In this document: one piece after another, positions 7,826-15,074 of the stretch | How positions within the stretch are numbered: position 1 is the stretch's first letter | Layout: every line of letters begins with the position of its first letter | DNA from: Pedobacter miscanthi | GTDB taxonomy: Bacteria > Bacteroidota > Bacteroidia > Sphingobacteriales > Sphingobacteriaceae | Reading direction: 5' to 3' | NCBI RefSeq assembly: GCF_003315595.1 | Contig: NZ_QNQU01000019.1 | Span: forward strand, 1-33,144 | DNA: 33,144 nucleotides | The notes under the pieces: model-generated | What the model saw: only the letters and a program-made list of their open reading frames with translations | Databases searched by the model: none | Told to the model about the DNA's origin: nothing | Made by a program: the position numbers and the translations under genes

Positions 7826-8269
7826 TTTTAAATTTTAAATTATATTATTAATTATTTGATATGAGTCCAAATATGCTAAAAATTAAGCTGATATCCCCAT
7901 TGTTACCAATAAAATTTGCTTTTAATATTTGAAATTTTAGGTTTACAATAGAAAATATGGCTGAGCAAGACTTCTGAAGTTCCGTTGGGGCAGGGTGCCG
8001 CCAACTTCGGAAGTCTGAGATGAAATCTATAAAGTTGGTATTTAGTGATGTTTTTGTTTTGGAAAGCAGATTCAGTGCCTATCGGTTCCGAAAGTCCTGC
8101 CATTCGCTTTATCCCGATGAAAAATCGGGATGCCCGCTACTGTCAGGTTTAGATAACCTAGGTCTGTAACCCTAGCGCAAAATATGACTAACGAATTAAA
8201 GATTTGATGTTTTGAAGATAGATCTCTCCGTTTCGCTATGCTTCAGTCGAGATGACGATAAGCGCGGAA
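7826..8269. other. Non-coding interval with several hairpins
   Basis: There is no convincing gene here. A frame of 66 codons on the minus strand has no family resemblance and runs through repeat sequence. The interval contains an inverted repeat at 7968-8016 (AGACTTCTGAAGTT against AACTTCGGAAGTCT), a perfect 8-bp stem ATCCCGAT/ATCGGGAT at 8111-8131, and small palindromes around 8146-8175. A partial REP-like copy lies at 8216-8258. It separates asd from the end of the long sugar-utilisation gene run. Confidence 0.6.
8216..8258. repeat. REP-like element, copy 3 (half, inverted)
   Basis: AGATAGATCTCTCCG followed by CTTCAGTCGAGATGACGA is the reverse complement of the left half of the element at 3703-3808. 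Only this half is present. Confidence 0.7.
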
Positions 8270-8302
8270 AAACCTCGCAGGTTTGAGAAACCTGCGAGGT
8301 TT
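8270..8302 (-). terminator. Palindrome of the ACCTCGCAGGT family acting as likely terminator
   Basis: Arms AACCTCGCAGGTTT and AAACCTGCGAGGTT pair perfectly over 14 bp around a GAG loop. On the minus strand the stem is followed by TTTTT. It lies 11 bases past the stop of the last gene in the long minus-strand run, where an intrinsic terminator is expected. The same palindrome recurs at 13133-13165, 28378-28410 and 29067-29099. Confidence 0.7.
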
Positions 8303-8313
8303 GGAGATAAGAT

Positions 8314-9183
8314 TTAAATCAAACTGGCTTTGATATAATCGCAGCTGGTTTTGATTGAGCCGATCGGATCGGGCTGATAATTATTTTCGTGTTCTACAAA
8401 AAAGTGTTGCATGCCGGCTAATTTGGCCTGTGCAAAAATGGATTTAAAATCAATCGATCCTTTGCCTACTTCAGTGTTTAACTCTGGTTTTGCCTTGTCC
8501 ATATCTTTTACGTGCCACATTGGGAAACGGCCCGGATACTTTTTGAAAAGGGTTAGCGGATCGTTGCCCGAACGCACCACCCAATAAAGATCCATTTCGA
8601 AGTTAACGAGGTTTTTATCCGTTTCGCTCAAATACACATCGTAACCGGTGGTATCGCCTAGTTTTTTAAATTCGAAATCGTGGTTATGATAGGCAAATTT
8701 TAAACCTGAAGCTTTCGCAATTTCGGCCACTTTGTTAAAATCGCTGGCCGTTTTTTTGAAACCATCAGCACCTTTGCTCATGTCAACATGTGCGCCCGCA
8801 ATGGTAAAATATTTCCCGCCAATAGCAGCTGATGATTCGATGTCAGCTTTTAATTTGTCGGTATTTCCGGTTTTCACAAAGTCGTCCATACCATAGTGAC
8901 CGCTCGGTGCTTTTAAACCATTGGCATCCAACAGGGCTTTGAATTCTTTAGGTGTCAATCCCCAGAATTTTCCATTAGAAAAACCATAGGTTTCCACTTC
9001 TTTGTACCCGGCCTTTGCTACTTTTTCGATAATGCCTTTAACATCTTTTGGTAATTCATCGCGGAGGGTATACAACTGTAGGCCTACATTTTTGCTCACT
9101 TTGTCAAAAGCAAATGATGGAATTAACAAAGCCGCTCCGGCTGCTAATCCTGCCTGTTTTAAAAAGGTTCTTCTTGAGTTCAT
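8314..9183 (-). CDS. Tat-exported sugar phosphate isomerase/epimerase family protein (tandem copy A)
   Basis: A 289-residue TIM-barrel protein of the AP-endonuclease-2 superfamily. The N-terminus MNSRRTFLKQAGLAAGAALLI is a twin-arginine leader, so the enzyme folds in the cytosol and acts in the periplasm. Metal-site motifs are AYHNHDFEF, FEMDLYWV, MWHVKDMDK and FFVEHE. It is a close paralog of the gene just upstream (long shared blocks such as DELPKDVKG and APSGHYG), 11 bases away, and of a third copy at 19977. Despite the family name, exported members are unlikely to use sugar phosphates. In this context a keto-sugar or keto-glycoside isomerase, epimerase or lyase role is more likely (inference). 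It is the last gene of the run. Confidence 0.88.
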   Translation of the reverse strand: MNSRRTFLKQAGLAAGAALLIPSFAFDKVSKNVGLQLYTLRDELPKDVKGIIEKVAKAGYKEVETYGFSNGKFWGLTPKEFKALLDANGLKAPSGHYGMDDFVKTGNTDKLKADIESSAAIGGKYFTIAGAHVDMSKGADGFKKTASDFNKVAEIAKASGLKFAYHNHDFEFKKLGDTTGYDVYLSETDKNLVNFEMDLYWVVRSGNDPLTLFKKYPGRFPMWHVKDMDKAKPELNTEVGKGSIDFKSIFAQAKLAGMQHFFVEHENNYQPDPIGSIKTSCDYIKASLI

Positions 9184-9194
9184 TGCTTCAAAAT

Positions 9195-10067
9195 TTAAAG
9201 GATTTCTTTTTTGATATAGGCACAGCTTGCGGTAACCGACCCGATAGGGTTGGGTTTGTAATTGGTTTCGTGCTCAACAAAGAAATGTTTCATGCCCGAA
9301 AGTTTTGCCTGGGCAAAAATAGGTTTGAAGTTGATAGAACCTGTGCCCACTTCTGCATTTAAGGCAGGGTTGGCTTTATCCATATCTTTAACATGCCACA
9401 TGGTAAAGCGGCCCGGGTTTTCTTTAAATAATTTAATCGGATCGTTACCAGAGCGTATTACCCAGTATAAATCGAGTTCAAAATCTACAAACTTTTTATC
9501 GGTACCTTTTAACAGTATTTCGTAACCTGTGGTATTACCCTGTTTTTCGAATTCGAAATTATGGTTATGATAAGCCAGTCTGATACCTGCTGCTTTGGCC
9601 ATTTTACCGGCTTCGTTAATTCTAACCGCGATTTTTTTATAATCATCGGCATTTTTTCTGATGCTTTCATCCAACCATGGAATGGTTACATATTCGCTAC
9701 CCAGTACTTTAGCGGCAGCAATTGCAGCTTTCAGTTCTGTAGTGTTACCGTCAGAAAGGTAGGTACCTAAACCGTAGTGTCCGCTTGGTGCCTTTAAACC
9801 ATTTGCATCCAGCAAAGCTTTAAACTCTTTAGGAGTTAAGCCCCAAAACTGATCCTTTATAGAGAAACCATAAGTTTCAACTTCTTTAAAGCCAGCTTTT
9901 GCCACTTTGGCAATGGTTCCTTTTACATCTTTCGGAAGTTCGTCTCTCAAAGAGTATAACTGTAAACCTACCGCTTTTTTATCAGCAGCGAATGCAAAAG
10001 ACGGAACCAAAAGCGCTGCTGCTGCAGCCATACTAGAGTTTAGTATAAAACTTCTTCTTGATATCAT
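9195..10067 (-). CDS. Tat-exported sugar phosphate isomerase/epimerase family protein (tandem copy B)
   Basis: A 290-residue paralog of the following gene, with the Tat leader MISRRSFILNSSMAAAAALL. The metal-binding motifs are conserved: AYHNHNFEF, FELDLYWV, MWHVKDMDK, FFVEHE. The first 85 residues after the leader and the last 110 are very similar to copy A. The segment around residues 90-140 is much less similar (TIPWLDESIRKNADDYKK against TIAGAHVDMSKGADGFKK), which suggests different substrates for the two barrels. Ten bases separate it from the upstream hydroxypyruvate-isomerase-like gene. Confidence 0.88.
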   Translation of the reverse strand: MISRRSFILNSSMAAAAALLVPSFAFAADKKAVGLQLYSLRDELPKDVKGTIAKVAKAGFKEVETYGFSIKDQFWGLTPKEFKALLDANGLKAPSGHYGLGTYLSDGNTTELKAAIAAAKVLGSEYVTIPWLDESIRKNADDYKKIAVRINEAGKMAKAAGIRLAYHNHNFEFEKQGNTTGYEILLKGTDKKFVDFELDLYWVIRSGNDPIKLFKENPGRFTMWHVKDMDKANPALNAEVGTGSINFKPIFAQAKLSGMKHFFVEHETNYKPNPIGSVTASCAYIKKEIL

Positions 10068-10077
10068 AGGTATATTT

Positions 10078-10968
10078 TTAAATGTCGCAGATAGTAACGG
10101 CCTTTTTTAAGGAGGCTATTTTATCGGCGTTTTTTGGTATAAATTCTTGTGCCACAAAACCTTTAAAACCGGTTTCGGCAATGGCTTTCATAATGGCAGG
10201 ATAGTAAAGCTCCTGGGTATCATCTATCTCATTTCTACCCGGAACACCGGCGGTGTGGTAATGGGCAATGTACTGATGATATTGCCTGATGTTGCTGATT
10301 ACGTCACCTTCATCAATCTGCATGTGGTAAATGTCGTAAAGTAATTTGAAATTTTCCGATCCAAGGCGTTTGCAGAGTTCGGCACCCCATGCAGTTCTGT
10401 CGCACTGGTAATCTTTATGGTTTACCTTGCTGTTCAGTAACTCCATTACCAGTACTACATTGTGTTTTTCTGCCAGTGGAATAAGCTGTTTCAGGCCTTT
10501 AACACAATTGTTCCAGCCTGTTTCGTCATCTTTACCACGGCGGTTCCCGCTAAAGCAGATCAGGTTTTTATAACCTGCTTCGGCAACAAGCGGAATCATT
10601 TTGGTATAATTTTCAATCAGCTTTGCGTGGAATTTCTCATCGTTAAAACCATCTACCAGGTTAATTTCCGCACCGTTGCACATGGAAGAAAATAAGCCAT
10701 GTTTTTTTAAGGTAGGCCAATCCTGCGGACCAACGAGGTCGATACCTTTAATACCGATCTTTTTAGCTTCGGTACAAAGTGTTTCTACATCCAAACTGCT
10801 AAAACACCAACGGCAAACGGCGTGTTTGATATTTCCTTTTAGCCTTAAAGGCTGATCTGATACTGGTATATCCATTGCTAGTGCTGAAAACCCTGAAGAA
10901 ACACCAATCGCAGCAGTTCCTGCGATGATGTTTTTTAAAGCATTTCTTCTATCCAGGTTCGAACTCAT
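10078..10968 (-). CDS. Hydroxypyruvate isomerase-like TIM-barrel protein with Tat-like leader
   Basis: A 296-residue protein whose barrel matches the hydroxypyruvate isomerase branch of the xylose-isomerase-like superfamily. Visible motifs are VMELLNSKVNH (E176), LLYDIYHMQIDEGD (D212, H215), HYHTAGVPGRNEID (H237, R245) and VAQEFIP (E275). These contain the expected metal-binding and acid/base residues. The N-terminus DRRNALKNIIAGTAAIGVSS resembles a twin-arginine leader, unlike cytosolic E. coli Hyi. The actual substrate is therefore probably not hydroxypyruvate; a keto-sugar is more likely from its neighbours (inference). One base separates it from the MFS gene stop, so the two are cotranscribed. 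Confidence 0.82.
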   Translation of the reverse strand: MSSNLDRRNALKNIIAGTAAIGVSSGFSALAMDIPVSDQPLRLKGNIKHAVCRWCFSSLDVETLCTEAKKIGIKGIDLVGPQDWPTLKKHGLFSSMCNGAEINLVDGFNDEKFHAKLIENYTKMIPLVAEAGYKNLICFSGNRRGKDDETGWNNCVKGLKQLIPLAEKHNVVLVMELLNSKVNHKDYQCDRTAWGAELCKRLGSENFKLLYDIYHMQIDEGDVISNIRQYHQYIAHYHTAGVPGRNEIDDTQELYYPAIMKAIAETGFKGFVAQEFIPKNADKIASLKKAVTICDI

Positions 10969-10969
10969 A

Positions 10970-12208
10970 TTAAGCCGCTTTAGCCTCTATTTCAGATTTG
11001 GTTTTATCGTTGAAAAGAAGCGCAAACAACAAGAAAACTGCTGCTGCAATTCCGGCCGGAATAATCCAAACCATTTTCCAATCGGTTACCTCTCCGGTTT
11101 TATACATGTCGGTAATTAATCCGGCTACTTTAAAGCCGATTAACATGCCCACGCCATAAGTAGCAAGGGTGATGATACCTTGTGCAGCACTTTTGAATTT
11201 TTCTCCTGCTTTGGAGTTGGTATAAATCTGACCTGAAACAAAGAAGAAATCGTAACATACACCGTGCAGGGCAATTCCAATAATCAACATAAAGCTTAAG
11301 CTACCTGCGTTACCATAAGCAAATAGTACATAACGTACCGCCCATGCCAGCATACCAACGATAATTGTTTTCTTGAAGCCATATTTTGAAAAGAATACCG
11401 GAATAGCCAACAAAAATAATGCTTCGGAAACCTGACCGATGGCCATTTTACCTGTTGGATTGGAAACTTTGATATCTGCAAGGAAAAGACCTGCATTTTG
11501 ATAATAAAATGCTAGCGGAATACAGATTAAGATAGAAGAAATGAAGAAAACAGCAAAATTTTTATCTTTTAACAGTCTCAATGCATCCAAACCTAAAATA
11601 TCGCCGATTTTGATTTTCTCACCTTTAGCAACCTTTGGTGGGGTAGCAGGTAAAGTAAAACTGAATAAACCGAGTACTAAAGAAGCAATACCGGCCATTA
11701 AGAAAGTACTTTTTAGCATTCCTGCCTGAATACCTTCGGGCGAATCCCAATGGAATGCAAAACTGATTAATAAACCAGCAATAATCCAACCGATGGTGCC
11801 AAATACCCTGATATTTGCAAATTCTTTTTCTGCATCTTTCATCTGATTAAATGAAACCGAATTAACCAGTGCAAGGGTTGGCATAAATAATATCATATAA
11901 ACCAGAACATAAGGGTAAAAAACACTTACATCAGGTGCATTATACATTTGGTACATTAAAATAGCGCCAATAATGTGCAGAATACCTAAAATCTTTTCAG
12001 CATTAAAATACCTGTCGGCGATAAGACCTATGATAAACGGAGCAATAATGGCTCCCCAGGATTGGGTTGAAAATACAGAGCCAATTTCGGAATTGGTTGC
12101 CTTTAAGTTGGTGTTTAGGAACGCTCCTAAAGTTACAAACCATGCGCCCCAGATAAAAAATTCGAGGAACATCATGGCAGAGAGTTTAACGCGAGTAGTG
12201 CTATTCAT
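10970..12208 (-). CDS. MFS permease, nucleoside:H+ symporter (NupG/XapB-like) family
   Basis: A 412-residue inner-membrane transporter with 12 predicted membrane segments. The N-terminus LSAMMFLEFFIWGAWFVTLGAFL and the loop FSTQSWGAIIAPFIIGLIADRYF are characteristic of the NHS branch of the major facilitator superfamily. Members are often labelled nucleoside permease in Bacteroidota, but copies next to Gfo/Idh and isomerase genes probably import sugars or sugar derivatives. Here it would carry the product of the periplasmic enzymes into the cell (inference). It is separated from DUF1080 upstream by 223 bases of word-block repeat, so a separate promoter is possible. It is tightly linked to the isomerase gene downstream. 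Confidence 0.82.
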   Translation of the reverse strand: MNSTTRVKLSAMMFLEFFIWGAWFVTLGAFLNTNLKATNSEIGSVFSTQSWGAIIAPFIIGLIADRYFNAEKILGILHIIGAILMYQMYNAPDVSVFYPYVLVYMILFMPTLALVNSVSFNQMKDAEKEFANIRVFGTIGWIIAGLLISFAFHWDSPEGIQAGMLKSTFLMAGIASLVLGLFSFTLPATPPKVAKGEKIKIGDILGLDALRLLKDKNFAVFFISSILICIPLAFYYQNAGLFLADIKVSNPTGKMAIGQVSEALFLLAIPVFFSKYGFKKTIIVGMLAWAVRYVLFAYGNAGSLSFMLIIGIALHGVCYDFFFVSGQIYTNSKAGEKFKSAAQGIITLATYGVGMLIGFKVAGLITDMYKTGEVTDWKMVWIIPAGIAAAVFLLFALLFNDKTKSEIEAKAA

Positions 12209-12231
12209 TTGGCTAGTAATTATGTAAAATG

Positions 12232-12428
12232 GTAGAGGTAAGAGGGATGATGGAAACGTATCCCCAAACTCATCTTACAATGTTATAATATTTTAAGTGG
12301 ATTTGGTAAGAGGGATTTGTAATTCACATTATACTTTTCCCTCCTACATCTTCCATTAATGGCGTAGAATGTAAGTTCTTGGATGATGGTATAATTCACA
12401 TTAACCATTTTCCATCTTACATTTTCCG
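12232..12428. repeat. Degenerate self-complementary word block (TAAGAGGGATGATGG / CCATCTTACATTTTCC)
   Basis: Words such as GTAAGAGGGAT, GGATGATGG, CATCTTACA, TTCCATCTTACATTTTCC and AATTCACATTA appear repeatedly and on both strands within 200 bases. The block fills the gap between the DUF1080 and MFS genes and can form long imperfect hairpins. No gene is seen inside it. Confidence 0.55.
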
Positions 12429-12431
12429 TAT

Positions 12432-13112
12432 TTAAAGTTCTTTTATAGAGATGTTTTTGTACCAAACTTCATCTCCGTGATCCTGCAGGGCAATTTTACC
12501 GGTTTTAAAGGTTCCCCAGTTTTCCCATGTTGCAAATTTGCTGCCTGCAACAATTTTTTTCCAGTTATCATCCCAAAGGGTGGTTTTTACAACCTCAGCA
12601 CCATTTAAAATTAAGGTTAAATTACCTTTTTTGCTAATAATTTCTGCTTTATTCCATTCGCCAACTGCTTTTACCGGCTCTGATGAACTTTTTACAAGGT
12701 CGTATAAATCGCCTGCGCGGTGTTTGGTGATTTTCCCGTCAGGGTGACCATCATTATCGATTACCTGCATTTCTAAACCTGTAGAATAGGTAGCATGGTA
12801 TTTAGGCTCTTCGTGAACATAAAAAATTAAACCGCTATTGGCTTTTGGTGCTACTTTCCACTCATATTTTAAATGGAAATCGCCGTATTCTTTATCGGTA
12901 ACCAAATCGCCACCACCATCTTTACCTTTTGTAGCCAAGTCTAAGTGCAATGCACCATCCTGCACCTGCCAGGCACTGCCTACAGTGGTTTTATTATAGG
13001 TATGCCAACCTGTAGTGGTTTTGCCATCAAATAATGGTTTAAAGCCTTTTTGAGCTTTAGATATTTGCGTAACTGCTAGTACAATCATAGCAGAAAGGAA
13101 GATTTTTTTCAT
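12432..13112 (-). CDS. DUF1080 / 3-keto-disaccharide hydrolase family secreted protein
   Basis: A 226-residue exported protein with signal peptide MKKIFLSAMIVLAVTQISKAQ. The remainder is one DUF1080 (PF06439) beta-sandwich. Visible family features are FKPLFDGKTTTGWHTY near the start, FHLKYEWKVAPKANSGLIFYVHE, and LEMQVIDNDGHPDG. The family has been tied to hydrolysis of 3-keto-glycosides (established knowledge). Its position behind an FAD oxidase and cytochrome c fits that role. I use the ATG at 13112; an upstream TTG would place the start inside the 33-bp palindrome and add residues before the signal peptide. Confidence 0.88.
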   Translation of the reverse strand: MKKIFLSAMIVLAVTQISKAQKGFKPLFDGKTTTGWHTYNKTTVGSAWQVQDGALHLDLATKGKDGGGDLVTDKEYGDFHLKYEWKVAPKANSGLIFYVHEEPKYHATYSTGLEMQVIDNDGHPDGKITKHRAGDLYDLVKSSSEPVKAVGEWNKAEIISKKGNLTLILNGAEVVKTTLWDDNWKKIVAGSKFATWENWGTFKTGKIALQDHGDEVWYKNISIKEL

Positions 13113-13132
13113 GTTTTTATGTGTTGTTATCA

Positions 13133-13165
13133 AGACCTCGCAGGTTTTTAAAACCTGCGAGGTCT
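13133..13165. repeat. 33-bp palindrome, AGACCTCGCAGGT family (intra-operon copy)
   Basis: AGACCTCGCAGGTTT and AAACCTGCGAGGTCT pair perfectly. It lies in the 65-base gap between the Gfo/Idh stop and the DUF1080 ATG. There is no T-run on the minus strand, so it is more likely an mRNA hairpin or a transposed repeat than a full terminator. It matches the palindromes that flank the transposase at 28493. Confidence 0.8.
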
Positions 13166-13177
13166 AAACTTATTAAA

Positions 13178-14635
13178 TTAAAGAGTTAAATTGTTCCAGC
13201 CTTTGCGGTATTCGCGTTTTACAAACTGGTTTGCTTCGTCGAAATTGGTTACTTTCATGTTATCGTTATCCCAAAGCATTTTAGTGTATCTGCCCGGATA
13301 AGTAACTTTGCCATTTACGGTTTTCTGGATGTCGAAACTTCTGATCGCTAAGTTAGCCATTAATAAGGCTTCGGTTAACGGACCTGCAATTTCGAATGGC
13401 GAACTTACTTCCTGTTTACCATAACCTGCAATAGCTGCTTCTACCCATTGTTTATAGTGTCCGTTTGCACCATCAGGTACACGGGCATATTTAGGGGCAA
13501 CTTTAATGTCTTTATTTTTGCTTAAAGGCAATAATTTAGGGTTTGCACTATAAGTTTCAGACATCATTTTGCCTTTTGTACCAATAAACAGGGTACCATT
13601 ACCGCCATCGCCAAAAGTTTCGTTTGCTTCTAATTCTTCCGGACGTTCTGGCTGAATACCACCGTCCATCCAGTGTAAAGTAACATCACCTTTGGTTTTA
13701 TTCGTTTTAGGGAATTTTAAGGTAACATGGCTTGACGGAGGGCAACTTTCAGGGAAATAACCGCGTTTAAATTCGTCAACATAAACAGAACCCACACTGG
13801 CTTCTACTTCTTTGGCGTACTTTAAGTTTAATACGCTGAAAGGAGCTTCGATTAAGTGACAGCCCATATCGCCCAACGCACCGGTTCCGTAATCCCACCA
13901 GCCGCGCCAGTTAAAAGGAACCAGTTTATCAACGAAATCTTTTTCAGGAGCAGTTCCCAGCCATAAATTCCAGTCCAGTTCTTTAGGGATTTCGGCTTTT
14001 TTTGCTGGCCATGGAATACCCTGAGGCCAAACCGGACGGTTGGTCCATGCGTAAACAGTATGTACATCGCCAATTAAACCGGCTTCGTACCATTCTTTCA
14101 TCTGGCGTGGACCATCGTTTGATGCACCCTGATTTCCCATTTGGGTAACCACTTTATATTTTTTGGCAGCAGCAGTTAAGATACGTGCCTCGTAAATATC
14201 GTGTGTTAAAGGTTTTTGCACGTAAACGTGTTTGCCCAATTGCATGGCCGCTAAAGCCTGGATGGCATGGTTATGATCGGGAGTTGAAACAGAGACAGCA
14301 TCGAAGTTTTTATGTTCTTTATCCAGCATTTCGCGCCAATCTTTATAGTATTTTGCTTTTGGAAAAGCTTTTACACTATTTGCGGCGCGGCGATCGTCAA
14401 CATCACACAAAAAAGCAATATCTGCTTTTCCACTTTTGTTGAACATATCTAAATCGCTCTGGCCTTTGCCGCCAACACCAATGCCGGCAACCAGTAAGCG
14501 ATCGCTTGGTGCTAAATAACCGGGGCCGCCCAATACATGGCGGGGTACGATCATAAATGCTGCGGCAGCGATAGCCGAAGTTTTAATAAAATCACGGCGG
14601 TTACTCGTGTTTTTATTCTCTTGCTCTGTTTTCAT
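13178..14635 (-). CDS. Tat-exported Gfo/Idh/MocA family oxidoreductase
   Basis: A 485-residue protein. Residues 13-14 (SNRRDFIKTSAIAAAAFMIV) form a twin-arginine leader. The nucleotide-binding motif GIGVGGKG at 51-58 follows, then FLCDVDD, AVSVSTPDHNHA, and VYVQKPLTHD, a QKP variant of the EKP motif. Family members bind NAD(P) tightly and oxidise, reduce or epimerise sugars; exported members carry their cofactor through the Tat system (established knowledge). The C-terminal half (WRGWWDYGTGALGDMGCH) is typical of the long Bacteroidota/Planctomycetes branch. Here it probably acts on a keto-sugar in the periplasm (inference). It lies 33 bases after the cytochrome gene. Confidence 0.9.
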   Translation of the reverse strand: MKTEQENKNTSNRRDFIKTSAIAAAAFMIVPRHVLGGPGYLAPSDRLLVAGIGVGGKGQSDLDMFNKSGKADIAFLCDVDDRRAANSVKAFPKAKYYKDWREMLDKEHKNFDAVSVSTPDHNHAIQALAAMQLGKHVYVQKPLTHDIYEARILTAAAKKYKVVTQMGNQGASNDGPRQMKEWYEAGLIGDVHTVYAWTNRPVWPQGIPWPAKKAEIPKELDWNLWLGTAPEKDFVDKLVPFNWRGWWDYGTGALGDMGCHLIEAPFSVLNLKYAKEVEASVGSVYVDEFKRGYFPESCPPSSHVTLKFPKTNKTKGDVTLHWMDGGIQPERPEELEANETFGDGGNGTLFIGTKGKMMSETYSANPKLLPLSKNKDIKVAPKYARVPDGANGHYKQWVEAAIAGYGKQEVSSPFEIAGPLTEALLMANLAIRSFDIQKTVNGKVTYPGRYTKMLWDNDNMKVTNFDEANQFVKREYRKGWNNLTL

Positions 14636-14668
14636 AATTAGTAAATCGATTTGCTAATTTGGTTAAAA

Positions 14669-15052
14669 TTATTTTTTAAGGGATAAAATGTACTTTACCA
14701 TTAATTTTGCATCGTCTTTTTTAAGGGAAGCATGAGCAGTCATCGGCATATTACCCCAAACACCTGTACCACCTTTAATAATTTTATCGGCCAGCATATT
14801 GATGTTTTTATCGGTTGCCGGATATTTTTTTGCAATTTCTACATAAGCAGGGCCGATAATCTTATTGGTTTTGTTGTGGCAACCTAAACAGTCGTTTTTG
14901 TTAATCAGTTTTTCGCCCGGATTTGATTGAAATTCGGCATGATTGGTCATTGTTGCAGTTGCAACAACGGTTTTTTCTTTCGCTAAGTCAGCTTTTGCAA
15001 ACGACGCCATAAAAATGACAACGGCGCCTAAAACTAAAAATGTTTTTTTCAT
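14669..15052 (-). CDS. Periplasmic class I cytochrome c
   Basis: A 127-residue exported protein: signal peptide MKKTFLVLGAVVIFMASFAKA, haem motif CLGCH (C55, C58, H59), and a likely axial methionine M104 in GVWGNMPMTAH. It resembles cytochrome c551/c552-type electron carriers. Its place in a run with a GMC flavoenzyme and a subunit-3 protein suggests that it accepts electrons from that dehydrogenase and passes them to the respiratory chain (inference). The gene lies 22 bases after the isomerase gene upstream. Confidence 0.9.
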   Translation of the reverse strand: MKKTFLVLGAVVIFMASFAKADLAKEKTVVATATMTNHAEFQSNPGEKLINKNDCLGCHNKTNKIIGPAYVEIAKKYPATDKNINMLADKIIKGGTGVWGNMPMTAHASLKKDDAKLMVKYILSLKK

Positions 15053-15074
15053 CTTGTGTGTGTTTTGTGTTTTG

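Noticed and set aside
7903..8103. 66-codon minus-strand frame as a gene
   Set aside because: It runs through an inverted repeat, has no recognisable motif and lacks a promoter or neighbouring partner.
8140..8180. tRNA-like structure
   Set aside because: The small palindromes do not form the four arms of a tRNA and no TTCGA-type T-loop or CCA end is present.
10970..12208. A true nucleoside transporter
   Set aside because: The family name suggests it, but no nucleoside gene is nearby and all neighbours act on sugars; substrate left open.
13113..13133. Upstream TTG start for DUF1080
   Set aside because: It begins at the edge of the transposase palindrome and would place seven residues before a good signal peptide.
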